Source: Deltaproteobacteria bacterium (GTDB lineage Bacteria; Myxococcota_A; Polyangia; JACPQR01). From it: a DNA stretch of 41,543 nucleotides. Where the stretch lies: NCBI GenBank assembly GCA_016190375.1, contig JACPQR010000016.1:1-41543 (forward strand). Reading direction: 5' to 3'. The notes under the pieces are model-generated. The model did not search any database and was not told where the DNA came from. It was given only the letters and a program-made list of their open reading frames with translations. Positions 28,734 to 37,406 of this stretch are shown here, piece by piece. The stretch's first letter is position 1, and every line of letters starts with the position of its first letter. Made by a program: the position numbers and the translations under genes.

Positions 28734-29972
28734 GTGCTTCGGCCCGACGACGAGCGGCTCTACCAGCGGCTTCGCGACCGGATGTTCCTCCGGACCGTGC
28801 TCCCCGCGCTCAAGGGGGCGCCGCTCGAGGATAGAGACCACGTCGATCGGGCACTCGGGCTCGCCGCGATCCTCGCCGAGACCGGCGCTGCCGCCCCCCT
28901 CCTCGAGGCCTCCAGCTCCGGCGACGAATCACGAACGGAGCAGCTCGTCGAACGGATCGCGACCGGCGGCGAGGCAGCCCCCCCGATCGCGCTTCACCAC
29001 CTCGCCCTGCTCTACGGGCGGTTCGCCCGGTCCGCCCCCGACCTGCCCCGCGCAATCGGCCACGAGAAGCGAGCGCTCGTGTGCTGGCTGCGCCTCTGGA
29101 ACGAGCGGTCCTACCTCGCGGAGGTCGCCGGCACCGTCGCGGGCGACCAGGACCTCGCGCACGAGATCGTCGCGAGCCTGCCGCGCACCCTGCTCGAGCG
29201 CCATGCCGAGGAGCTGTCGGCCGGCCGCAAGGCCGCGACGCCAGCCGCGCGCCGGGCGGCTGGCCTCCTCCGCGCCGTCGATGCCTGTGCGGAAGCTGCG
29301 GGGCTGGGCGACGCCGAGCGGGCCGAGGTCGCGCGGATCGCGGCCGCCTCGATCGCGCGGGTGGCCTGCGACGTGATCGACGAAGCGCGCCATCTGGCCG
29401 AGCACGCCGATCCACTGAGGTCAGCCGCCGAAGCGCGCGAGGCCCCGTTCCGCCACGTGCTCGGCTTTGCCGAGTGGGCAGGTTTCGACCACGAGACGAT
29501 CCTGTTCCTGCTCGGGCAGGCCCAGGACTTCGGCTGGGAGCTCTACCGGGCCCGTCGCACCGCGGACCTCCGTACGCTGCTGCTGCCGCTCCTCCCTGCG
29601 GCGGAGGAGCTCCGCGCCACGATCGACGGGGATCCCGCGCTGGTCGGCTTTCGCGCCTTGTGCGCCCAGTACTTCACCTTCCTCGGGGAGACGGAGACCA
29701 GGCCGGGCGCGGCGATCGAACGGCTCGAGACGGCGGTCGCGATCTGCCCGACGCACCGCAACGCACGTCTCATCCTGGCCGATCTGTTGATCCAGGACGC
29801 CGGCCGCAGGCTCGACGCGCTTCCCGCCCGTCCGCTCTTCGGAAGCGGAGAGGCCCGCCGGACGGCGCTCTCGGAGCTTGCCCGGACCGTCGAGCGGGCC
29901 GGGTCCTTGTGGCCGAGCACGAAGGTACCGGCGGCCCTCGAGACGGCGCTGGCCGAGCTGGAAAAGCGGTAG
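28734..29972 (+). CDS. Helical-repeat protein of the Hsp70 cluster (first)
   Basis: A 412-aa mostly alpha-helical protein starting at GTG, not recognised as a known family. Helical repeat pairs such as ALHHLALLYGRFARSAPDLP and EKRALVCWLRLWNERSYL suggest a TPR-like superhelix. It ends with RNARLILADLLIQDAGRRLD and a Leu/Glu-rich helix. It begins 15 bp after the sigma factor and precedes the J-like and Hsp70 genes, so it may be a substrate or chaperone adaptor. Its relation to the second helical-repeat protein (33020-34381) could be distant homology; only the general design is shared. Confidence 0.65.
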   Translation: MLRPDDERLYQRLRDRMFLRTVLPALKGAPLEDRDHVDRALGLAAILAETGAAAPLLEASSSGDESRTEQLVERIATGGEAAPPIALHHLALLYGRFARSAPDLPRAIGHEKRALVCWLRLWNERSYLAEVAGTVAGDQDLAHEIVASLPRTLLERHAEELSAGRKAATPAARRAAGLLRAVDACAEAAGLGDAERAEVARIAAASIARVACDVIDEARHLAEHADPLRSAAEAREAPFRHVLGFAEWAGFDHETILFLLGQAQDFGWELYRARRTADLRTLLLPLLPAAEELRATIDGDPALVGFRALCAQYFTFLGETETRPGAAIERLETAVAICPTHRNARLILADLLIQDAGRRLDALPARPLFGSGEARRTALSELARTVERAGSLWPSTKVPAALETALAELEKR

Positions 29973-29985
29973 TCTCCCGTTTCCC

Positions 29986-30396
29986 TTGATCGACGACCAG
30001 GACAACCCCTTCGACCGCTTCGGGCTGCCCAGGGCCGCGTCGCCCGAGCGGATCACCGAGGTGCTTCGCGAGCGCCTCGAGGACGCGGCTCCCGAGGACC
30101 GCGCGACGCTCCGGGCCATCTGGGAGCGCCTCATGCTCCACCCGCGGGACCGCGTGCTCCTCGCGCTCGGCGCGCATCCGTCCGAGCCCGATCCCAGCCC
30201 GGCGCATCCACCGCCGCGGCCCGATCCCGCATGGATAGAGCGCGTGGCCGCGATGGCGCTGCCGCCCGACGAGCTCGTGCCGCTTCCGTCTCTGAGCCTC
30301 GCGGTCCGGGTCGACTCGCCCGAGCGCCGTTCGCCGGCTCGGTCGGCGCTCGAGCTGCTCCTGGATGACCCGATCCTCGATGGGAGGGAACCATGA
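29986..30396 (+). CDS. Degenerate J-domain-like protein
   Basis: A 136-aa protein. The first 60 residues begin with NPFDRFGLPRAASPERITEV, like the helix I region of a J-domain (D-P-Y-x-x-L-G-(V/L)), and continue with LRAIWERLMLHPRDRVLLAL, like its last helix (Y-x-x-L-x-(D/H)-P-x-x-R). The loop where HPD should be reads EDAAPED, so no HPD motif. The C-terminus is Pro/Arg/Leu-rich. TTG 29986 is the first plausible start, with no clear ribosome site. It overlaps the Hsp70 gene by 4 bp (ATGA). It is probably an Hsp70 partner, but without HPD it would not stimulate ATPase in the usual way. Confidence 0.5.
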   Translation: MIDDQDNPFDRFGLPRAASPERITEVLRERLEDAAPEDRATLRAIWERLMLHPRDRVLLALGAHPSEPDPSPAHPPPRPDPAWIERVAAMALPPDELVPLPSLSLAVRVDSPERRSPARSALELLLDDPILDGREP

Positions 30397-33020
30397 TCCT
30401 CGACAGAGCCGTCGGCATCGACCTCGGCACCACGAACTCGGAGGTCTCGCTCCTCGCGCCCGACGACCAGCAGGTCCTGGTCTACGCGGATCGGTTTGGC
30501 CGCAGGATCGTGCCGTCCGCCGTGGCGTGGGACCCGAAGGCCGAGCGGCTCGTGGTCGGCTTCTCCGCCCGCAACCGGCGCGGCCTGGACCCGGAGCCGG
30601 TCGAGTCGATCAAGCGCAAGATGGGCCGCGACGGGAAGGTCGAGATCGGTCCGATGACGCTCGAGCCCGAGGAGGTCAGCGCGAAGATCCTGGAGGAGCT
30701 CCGCGACCGCATGGCCGAGTTCCTCGGGCCCAAGGCGGAGGGATATCAGGTCCGGGTGAGACGCGCCGTGATCACCGTGCCGGCCTACTTCGACGCGCCG
30801 CAGGTGGAGGCGACGCGGCGGGCCGGCGAGCTCGCGGGGCTCGAGGTCGTCGGGATCCTCCAGGAGCCGACCGCGGCCGCCGTCTACCACGCATGGAAGC
30901 GGAAGCTGGGGGAGGGGAACTTCCTCGTCTACGACCTCGGGGGAGGCACGTTCGACGTCTCCATCATCAGGAGCGTGATGGGCGAGTACCAGGTGCTCGC
31001 GATCGACGGCGACAACTACCTCGGCGGCGACGACTTCGACCGGCGCTTCGCCGAGTACCTGAGGCGCGCGCTCGCCGAGCGCGGCTACGCGCTCGACCTC
31101 GACGTCGCGGGCGACCCCGAGGATCGCCGCCGCTTCGGCTGCCTCGTCCGGCTCGCGCAGGAGCTCAAGGAGGCGCTGTCGACCTCCGAGGTCCAGCTCG
31201 TGCAGCGGACGAACCTGTTCGCCGACAAGGCTGGCGAGCCCGTCTCGATCGACCTCGAGATCGGCCGCGCCCATTGGGAGAAGCTGCAGGCCGACCTCGT
31301 GGAGCAGACCCTCGCCGCCTGTGAGCGCGCGCTCATCGAGTCGAGGAATCGCGCGGGAGTCGGCCTCGAGGACATCGACTACGTGCTCCTCGTCGGGGGC
31401 TCGACGCGCGCACCTATCGTGCCCCGGCTCGTCGCCGAGCGCTTTTGCGGAAGCGGGCGATCGAAGGCGAAGGAGCCCATCCAGGACGACGTCGACGTCT
31501 GTGTCGCGCTCGGCGCCGCCATCCACGCCGCGAACCTGGGTGGGCTGCGCCTCGGCACGGACGACGGCGGGACCATCGTCGAGATCGGGGGAACGCTGCT
31601 CCACCGGACGGAGCGCGGCAGGATCTCGGGGAGGATCGTCGCCGCGCCCGAGGAGGCCACCGAGGTCGTGCTGGAGCCGGCGAGCGGAGTCGAGGGTGGA
31701 GCGGCTCCCGTCGGTGCCTGGGCGCTCGACCCCGAGCGGCGCTTCAAGCTCGTGGACGTCCCGCTCCCCGTCGCGGGCGAGAACCTCTTCTCGCTCGTCA
31801 TCCGGGACGCATCGGCCCGGCAGGTGGCTCGCTTTCCCCTGGCGCTATATCGCGGCGAGGGTCGCCCGCGCTCGACCGGCCTGTCGCAGCCGGCCGTCCT
31901 CGCGAAGGACATCTGCCTCGAGCTCGTGAAGGCCGGGAGGCGCGACCGTCGGACCGTGCTCGCGCGCGGGTCGAGCCTCCCCGCGCAGGCCTCTCACAGG
32001 TTCTACACGGCCGACCAGAGCGGGGCGGTCGTGCTCAGGCTCCTTCAGGGCCGCCTTCCGATCCGCACGATCCACCTCGAGGTGCCCCCGGACCTTCCGC
32101 TCTACACGCCGGTCGATCTGAAGCTCGAGTGCGACGAGAAGATGACGCTCGAGGCCTCCGGCGACATCGCGGGACGTACGTTCTGGGCGCGGATCGATCC
32201 GCCCCGCGGCCGGCCCGTGCAGGGTTGGGACGCGATCGAAGCGATGCTGGACGAGGTGGAAGAGGTCGGGCGCAAGCTCTGGGGCTTCGAGCTCGCGGTG
32301 TTCCGCCGCGAGTCCGAGCCGCTCGTCGCGGCGATCCGCGAGGTCGTCCGCACCGATCCGGACAAGCTGCAGGTCCTCGCTGGCCGCCTCGAGAACCTCC
32401 TCGAGGACTTCCGCAGCCGCGAGACGGGCCTGTCGCCGTCGTACGACCGCTTCGCCGGCATCCTCGACGACCTGAGGCGGACGGTCTACCGGGCCTGCTC
32501 GACGGACGGCGAACGCAGCGCTGACGGCGCGCGTCAGGGGCCTCTGGGCCTGAGCCTCGAGGACTGGGAGACCAGGATCGGCGACGTCGAGAAGCGCGGG
32601 ATGCTGGCCTGGGATCGCGCCGACGCCGGCGGCTGGCGGCGCGCGTACAACGAGGCTCAGGCGCTCTGGGAGACCGCGACGCAGGAGGAGTTCGCGGCGA
32701 TGCGCCTGGACGACCCCACGTACGTCCGCGGTCGCCTGCTGTCGATCCAGGTCTGGGCGCAGCGGCTGGCGCACCAGCTCGGCGACTTCGTGCCGAGCGA
32801 CTCCGAGGGAGTGCGGCCGCTCCAGCTCTCCGAGCGCGATCGTCTCCTGGCGCAGCTCGAGACCGAGGTGCTCCGGCCCCTCTCCGAGCTCCCCGCGGGC
32901 CCGCCCGCGGACTCGGCCACGCGCGCCGTGCTCGAGCAGTGCGGCTCCCAGCTCAGGCGGATCGAGTCCGCGATCGAGAGGCTCCCATCGATCGGCCTCG
33001 TGACCGAGCGGGAGGGGTAG
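30393..33020 (+). CDS. Hsp70-family ATPase with long C-terminal extension
   Basis: An 875-aa Hsp70. The nucleotide-binding domain (1-385) has the full motifs: GIDLGTTNSEVSL (8-20), ITVPAYFDAPQ, VYDLGGGTFDVSI (179-191), DNYLGGDDFDRRFAEYL and VLLVGGSTRAPIVPRLV (331-347). A divergent substrate region (about 390-545) and a roughly 330-residue helical C-terminus follow. Ordinary DnaK is about 640 aa and ends in EEVD-like or acidic tails, so this is not the housekeeping DnaK. A GGGAGGG site precedes ATG 30393. It is tightly linked to the J-like and helical-repeat genes, which suggests a dedicated chaperone machine. Confidence 0.93.
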   Translation: MILDRAVGIDLGTTNSEVSLLAPDDQQVLVYADRFGRRIVPSAVAWDPKAERLVVGFSARNRRGLDPEPVESIKRKMGRDGKVEIGPMTLEPEEVSAKILEELRDRMAEFLGPKAEGYQVRVRRAVITVPAYFDAPQVEATRRAGELAGLEVVGILQEPTAAAVYHAWKRKLGEGNFLVYDLGGGTFDVSIIRSVMGEYQVLAIDGDNYLGGDDFDRRFAEYLRRALAERGYALDLDVAGDPEDRRRFGCLVRLAQELKEALSTSEVQLVQRTNLFADKAGEPVSIDLEIGRAHWEKLQADLVEQTLAACERALIESRNRAGVGLEDIDYVLLVGGSTRAPIVPRLVAERFCGSGRSKAKEPIQDDVDVCVALGAAIHAANLGGLRLGTDDGGTIVEIGGTLLHRTERGRISGRIVAAPEEATEVVLEPASGVEGGAAPVGAWALDPERRFKLVDVPLPVAGENLFSLVIRDASARQVARFPLALYRGEGRPRSTGLSQPAVLAKDICLELVKAGRRDRRTVLARGSSLPAQASHRFYTADQSGAVVLRLLQGRLPIRTIHLEVPPDLPLYTPVDLKLECDEKMTLEASGDIAGRTFWARIDPPRGRPVQGWDAIEAMLDEVEEVGRKLWGFELAVFRRESEPLVAAIREVVRTDPDKLQVLAGRLENLLEDFRSRETGLSPSYDRFAGILDDLRRTVYRACSTDGERSADGARQGPLGLSLEDWETRIGDVEKRGMLAWDRADAGGWRRAYNEAQALWETATQEEFAAMRLDDPTYVRGRLLSIQVWAQRLAHQLGDFVPSDSEGVRPLQLSERDRLLAQLETEVLRPLSELPAGPPADSATRAVLEQCGSQLRRIESAIERLPSIGLVTEREG

Positions 33021-34381
33021 TGGGTTTCTCCCTGAAGATCGCCCTCATCGGTCTGGAGCAGCTCGAGGCCCACGGCCTCGACGCTCAGGCATGGGCGGGC
33101 TACAGGAGGCTGTACGGCGGGCTCGGACCGACCGAGGGCGGGGCCGCCCGGATCTCGATCGTCGAAGCGCTCGTCAGGCTCGGTCTGACGCAGGGTCCCG
33201 ACAGGTTCGACGAATCGTGCGCTCTATGGCGTTCGCTCGGGCCCTGCGGCGCCGAGGAAGGTGTCGCCCGGTCCGCGGCGATGGCCCTCGTGCGTATCGC
33301 GATGGCGAGAGGGCGGGCGTCGGAGGCGCTGGCGATCGCGCGCGCCGAGCACGCCCGTGCTCCGAATGACGTGCGGGCCCTGTACGCGACAGGGTGCCTC
33401 TCCGCGGTCCTGGGCGACGAGGCCGGGGCCGACCGGGCATTCGAGCGCGCCGAGCGATCCGACGACGCCCGCGTGGCCGCCCTCGCCCACGGCCGGCGCA
33501 TCGCGCTCCCGATCGGGCCTCGCCCTGGAATCGAGGACGACGGCAAGGGGACCTTCGACGCCCGGGCGCGCCTCGCCCTCGCGAAGCGCCTCTCGAGGAG
33601 CGGCGGGCGATACGCTCGCGCCCGGGGTCTCGACCTGCTCCTCGGCCTCGCACGGGAAGGTCACACGCCTGCCCCGCTCCTCGAGGCGGCGGCCGCGCAC
33701 GTCGACCGGACCGGGGCGCGACTCACCGAGATCGAGGCGGATCGCATCCGCGAGCTCGTGCGGCGCGTCGCCACCGAGGACGTCGCCGGGAGCTTCCTCC
33801 GGCACATCGACCTGTGCGCCCGCCTCGCCAAGACGGCAGCTCCCGGACGGCTCGCGATGCTCGCCGGCGAGCTCGACCGTCCTACCGCCGAGCTCGCCCG
33901 CATCCTCGAGCGCGGGACCGCGCGCGTGTACCCGGTCGTCAGCGAGCCGCGGCTCGCGCTTGCGGCGGAGACGCTGCGTGTCCGCGACGCTCTGGACGCT
34001 GCCGGCCCCATGGCGCTCGACCGGCTGGAGCAGCTCGTCCGCGCCGCCGGGCCCGAGGCGGGAACCGTCTCGACGCTCTGGGCCCTCGTGCCGTGCTTCG
34101 TGCGCCGGCACGCGGAGCTCGGGCTCGCCCGGGACCGCCTGCGTCCTCTGGTCGCGGCCGTGCTCGAGTCGGGGCCGCTGACGTCGCTCGATCTGGCCGC
34201 GGTCGCGCGGGCGTTCGACGCGCTCGGCGAGCCCATCCTGGCGGACCTCGCCGCCCGGCGAGCCGCGGACGAGGGCGACGCCGGGCCGCTCGTGGAGCGC
34301 ACGGCGCGCCGCGCCTGGGAGCTCGCGGAGTCCGCACCGGAAGAAGCACTGCGCCTCCTCGAACGTGCTCGGACGCTGTAG
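33020..34381 (+). CDS. Helical-repeat protein of the Hsp70 cluster (second)
   Basis: A 453-aa helical protein starting at GTG 33020, overlapping the Hsp70 stop (TAGTG). No family is recognised. It begins with a helix (IALIGLEQLEAHGLDAQAWA), contains helix pairs such as RASEALAIARAEHARAPNDV and LYATGCLSAVLGDEAGADRA (TPR-like), then long regular helices, and ends EEALRLLERARTL. Together with 28734-29972 it frames the Hsp70 gene, as if both adaptors belonged to one complex. A longer upstream frame lies inside the Hsp70 gene and was rejected. Confidence 0.68.
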   Translation: MGFSLKIALIGLEQLEAHGLDAQAWAGYRRLYGGLGPTEGGAARISIVEALVRLGLTQGPDRFDESCALWRSLGPCGAEEGVARSAAMALVRIAMARGRASEALAIARAEHARAPNDVRALYATGCLSAVLGDEAGADRAFERAERSDDARVAALAHGRRIALPIGPRPGIEDDGKGTFDARARLALAKRLSRSGGRYARARGLDLLLGLAREGHTPAPLLEAAAAHVDRTGARLTEIEADRIRELVRRVATEDVAGSFLRHIDLCARLAKTAAPGRLAMLAGELDRPTAELARILERGTARVYPVVSEPRLALAAETLRVRDALDAAGPMALDRLEQLVRAAGPEAGTVSTLWALVPCFVRRHAELGLARDRLRPLVAAVLESGPLTSLDLAAVARAFDALGEPILADLAARRAADEGDAGPLVERTARRAWELAESAPEEALRLLERARTL

Positions 34382-34434
34382 ATGAATCGCCGGTGCGTCG
34401 AGGGCGGGCGAGGGTAGACTACGGCGCGCCCGAC

Positions 34435-36585
34435 ATGCTCCTGGACGATTCCGGCTACGCGCGAGAGGTCGCAATGGCGGCGGACGGCGACGGGCGGTTC
34501 GCGCTCGTCTGGGTCCGCTGGTGCGGCGAGGGCGAGCGTGTCCGGATGCGCCTTCTCGACGCGAGCGGCGCCGAGCCGCGATGGGCGAGCGAGGCCGTCG
34601 ACGTCTCCGAGGGGCGCCCGCGCGGAGTCCTGTGCCCTGCAGTCGCGGCATCCTCCGGGCGAGTCCTCGTCGCCTGGACGGAGCGCGGGCCGAGGGGGCT
34701 GGCGGTCCACGCTGGCTTCGTCGGGTCACGGGCCCGCACGGTGGGCGCCGGGACCGAGCCCTCCGTCGCCTTCGACTCCGGCGGCCGCGCCTGGGTCGCG
34801 TGGCGCTCGCACGGTGGCGTCCGCCTGCGTCCCCTCGCCGGTCGTGGCTCCGGAGTCCCGCTCTCTTCGGACCGTGGAGCGCGGCGTCCCCGGATCGTCC
34901 GTCACCCCGGGGGCGAGATCGTCTGCGTGATGGAGCGCGACGCGGGGATCGAGGTCGTGCGCGCCGACCAGACCGGAGCCGTCCGCGCGCGCCGGACGCT
35001 CGGGCACGGCGGCGTCTGGCACCACGCGCCGGACGTCGCCATCGACGCTCGCGGGCGGATCTGGGTCGCGTGGCACGCGAACGAGCGCGCGTCCGACGGC
35101 GGAGTCGATCTTCCGAAGTGGGTCGTATGCGCAGCGCTCGAGGGGCGCAGGCTCGCCGCCTTCGCGCCTTCCGTCGCGATGAAGGACCGGGACGTCGCGA
35201 AGGCCGGCATCGATCAGTGTCTCGAGTTCCCCGTGCTCGTGCCGCACGCGGGCGGGGCGATCACCGTCCTCGCGCGCGGCTCGCACTGCTTCTACAGGCA
35301 GGACCTGTCGGCAGGCGGCTGGAGCGACCTTCGGCCGCTCGGCGAGATCGTCTGGGGCTGCCGGGGCCGCCGCGTCGCCGCCTCGGCGCACCTCGACGGC
35401 AGGATCGTCGTGGCGCGACGCGAGAAGCAGGGAGTCCTGATCGAGGCCCTGCCCGCGCCTGCCGACCCGGACGCGCCGGTGGTCGCGCCGCTCGCTGTGG
35501 CAGGGCAGCGAACCGTTCGAGCTTCGCGATCCGTCGATCGGCTGCGCGCGGGACGACACCCGATCCTCTTCGGAGACCTGCACCAGCACTCCGCCCACTC
35601 CGACGGGACCGGCACCGCCGACGAGCGGTACCGCATGGCGCGAGAGCGGTACGGCGACGACTTCGCGGCGCTAAGCGACCACGAGTCGTTCCTCGGCAAG
35701 CGGACGGGGCCAGGTGAGTGGAGCGCTCTCGAAGAGGTCGCCCTGCGGCACGACCGGCCCGGGAGATTCGCCACGATCTTCGCCTACGAGTGGACCGCGT
35801 CGATGTTCCCCGGGCCCGGGCACAAGGTCGTCTACCTCCCTCGTCCCGGCCGCACCGTCCTGTCGCGCGACGACCCGGGGACGAAGGACGGAGCGGGCCT
35901 CCTGGCTCGTGTGCGCTCGCTCGGCGGCCTCGCCTTTCCGCACCACGTCGGCTGGACGGGCGCCGACGTCCCGTCGCACGACCCGCGCGTGCAGACCTGC
36001 TGGGAGCTCTGCTCGTGCCACGGCTGCTACGAGTACCCCGGCAACGAGCCGATCGCGCATCGCGGCGCCCTCGAGGGGCAGTTCATCCGCGAGAACCTGG
36101 ATCGGGGCCTCAGGTTCGGGCTCGTCGCCTCGTCGGACGGCCACGGTCTCATCTTTCATCACGGAATCTCGCGCAAGCGGGACGCATTCCGCACCGGGCT
36201 CACGGCCGTCCTCGCCCCCGCGATCGGGCGCGCCCAGATCCTCGCGGCGCTGCGTGCGCGTCGCTGCTATGCGACCAGCGGCGCGAAGATCGGGCTCTGG
36301 TGGAGCGCCGACGGCCACCCGATGGGGTCGGTCGTGCGCACGGACGGTGCCGTCCGCCTCAGGGCGAGAGTCCTCGGTACCGCGGCAGTGACGCAGGTGA
36401 GCGTCGTGACGAACGGCGGCGTGTTGCACGAGGCTCACCGCACGGACCGGGAGATCTCCGTGGATCTGACCGCCGAGGTGCCCGCCGCTCGCGGATGGGC
36501 GTACTACTACCTCCGAGTGGTCCAGGAAGACGGCGAGATGGCCTGGTCGAGCCCGATCTGGGCCGAGCTCGGGAGGCGCGCGTGA
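34435..36585 (+). CDS. PHP-type (DUF3604-like) metal-dependent protein with beta-rich N-terminus
   Basis: A 716-aa protein. The N-terminal 360 residues look like a beta-propeller (repeats such as AVAASSGRVLVAWTERGPRG, SVAFDSGGRAWVAWRSHGGV and DVAIDARGRIWVAWHAN). The C-terminal part is PHP/DUF3604-like: GDLHQHSAHSDGTGTADERY (metal site His-x-His), ALSDHESF, FPHHVGW, ASSDGHG and ARRCYATSGAKI. In the family these residues bind metals for phosphoester hydrolysis; the substrate is unknown. ATG 34435 has TAGACT 14 nt upstream; in-frame GTG 34393 is an alternative. It overlaps the next gene by 4 bases (GTGA). Confidence 0.78.
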   Translation: MLLDDSGYAREVAMAADGDGRFALVWVRWCGEGERVRMRLLDASGAEPRWASEAVDVSEGRPRGVLCPAVAASSGRVLVAWTERGPRGLAVHAGFVGSRARTVGAGTEPSVAFDSGGRAWVAWRSHGGVRLRPLAGRGSGVPLSSDRGARRPRIVRHPGGEIVCVMERDAGIEVVRADQTGAVRARRTLGHGGVWHHAPDVAIDARGRIWVAWHANERASDGGVDLPKWVVCAALEGRRLAAFAPSVAMKDRDVAKAGIDQCLEFPVLVPHAGGAITVLARGSHCFYRQDLSAGGWSDLRPLGEIVWGCRGRRVAASAHLDGRIVVARREKQGVLIEALPAPADPDAPVVAPLAVAGQRTVRASRSVDRLRAGRHPILFGDLHQHSAHSDGTGTADERYRMARERYGDDFAALSDHESFLGKRTGPGEWSALEEVALRHDRPGRFATIFAYEWTASMFPGPGHKVVYLPRPGRTVLSRDDPGTKDGAGLLARVRSLGGLAFPHHVGWTGADVPSHDPRVQTCWELCSCHGCYEYPGNEPIAHRGALEGQFIRENLDRGLRFGLVASSDGHGLIFHHGISRKRDAFRTGLTAVLAPAIGRAQILAALRARRCYATSGAKIGLWWSADGHPMGSVVRTDGAVRLRARVLGTAAVTQVSVVTNGGVLHEAHRTDREISVDLTAEVPAARGWAYYYLRVVQEDGEMAWSSPIWAELGRRA

Positions 36586-37364
36586 CGACCCCCGAGGTCG
36601 CACGGCTGCGCGCGTCGTTCCTGCGAGTGATGCTCGCCCTGTGCGCGAGCTGCGCCGCGACCGATATCATCTTCTTCGCGAGCCTGCCGCGGAGCACGTT
36701 CGGCACGCTCGTGGCGGTGCAGGCCGGGGTCTTCGCCCCCATCGTCCCTCTCGGCATCCACTACCTCGGGCTGGTCCGCGATCCGCAGGGCAAGCTCCAC
36801 CGCCGCTGGGTCCTGCCGAACGTCCTCACCGCGGCCCGGATCTTCGCCATTCCCTCGATCGTCATCGGCCTCCAGCACCTCGAGGGGTGGCGTGTCCGGC
36901 TCGGCGTCGGAATCCTGTTCGTGATCGCCTCGACCTCCGACATGCTCGACGGCTTCATCTCTCGCAGGTTCAAGCGCCAGAGCGACCTGGGCCGAGCGCT
37001 CGACCCCTTCGCCGATACCCTCTTCTATAGCTCCGTGACGGCGGCGCTGTTCGCGACCGGAAGGCTCCCGTACTGGTTCCTGGTCGTCGCCCTCGCCAGG
37101 TTCGTGCCCAGCTTCATCGTCGGATTCATGCTCTTCCTGCGACGGGGGCCGATCGAGATCTCGCCGACGTTGCTGGGGAAGGCGTCGTCGTTCTCGATGG
37201 GGATCGCCACCCTGACCTTCGTGCTCGACGCTCTGGGGGTGGCCGTGCCTCCGCCGGTGGAGCGCTGGATCTCGTACGGCGTGGCCGCGCTCTGCGCCGC
37301 GTCCGCGATCGAGTACGCCCTGGTGGGCTACCGTCGCCTCGGGTCGAGACCCTCGGTCCAGTGA
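36582..37364 (+). CDS. CDP-alcohol phosphatidyltransferase
   Basis: A 260-aa membrane enzyme starting at GTG 36582 (GTGA overlap). It has six hydrophobic helices and the signature D-x(3)-D-G-x-x-(A/S)-R-x(8)-G-x(3)-D-x(3)-D, here SDMLDGFISRRFKRQSDLGR followed by ALDPFAD. The Ala of the motif is replaced by Ser. The N-terminal 70 residues add two membrane segments before the catalytic core (LPNVLTAARIFAIPSIVI). The family makes phosphatidylglycerol phosphate, phosphatidylserine or related lipids. It is coupled to the PHP-type gene, suggesting that the two act on related phosphoesters. The exact alcohol is unknown. Confidence 0.85.
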   Translation: MTTPEVARLRASFLRVMLALCASCAATDIIFFASLPRSTFGTLVAVQAGVFAPIVPLGIHYLGLVRDPQGKLHRRWVLPNVLTAARIFAIPSIVIGLQHLEGWRVRLGVGILFVIASTSDMLDGFISRRFKRQSDLGRALDPFADTLFYSSVTAALFATGRLPYWFLVVALARFVPSFIVGFMLFLRRGPIEISPTLLGKASSFSMGIATLTFVLDALGVAVPPPVERWISYGVAALCAASAIEYALVGYRRLGSRPSVQ

Positions 37365-37371
37365 GTTTTTT
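37341..37371 (+). terminator. Weak terminator-like hairpin with T-run
   Basis: GGGTC-GA-GACCC (37341-37352) is followed, 13 nt later, by T6 at 37366-37371. The stem is short and the spacing to the T-run long, so termination of the Hsp70-PHP cluster here is only a possibility. Confidence 0.3.
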
Positions 37372-37406
37372 GCCAGCTCATTCTCCCCGTGGTTCAATGA
37401 TGCTCG

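Noticed and set aside
29421..31604. 727-codon minus-strand open frame over the Hsp70 gene
   Set aside because: Antisense to clear Hsp70 and helical-repeat coding sequence; no domain of its own.
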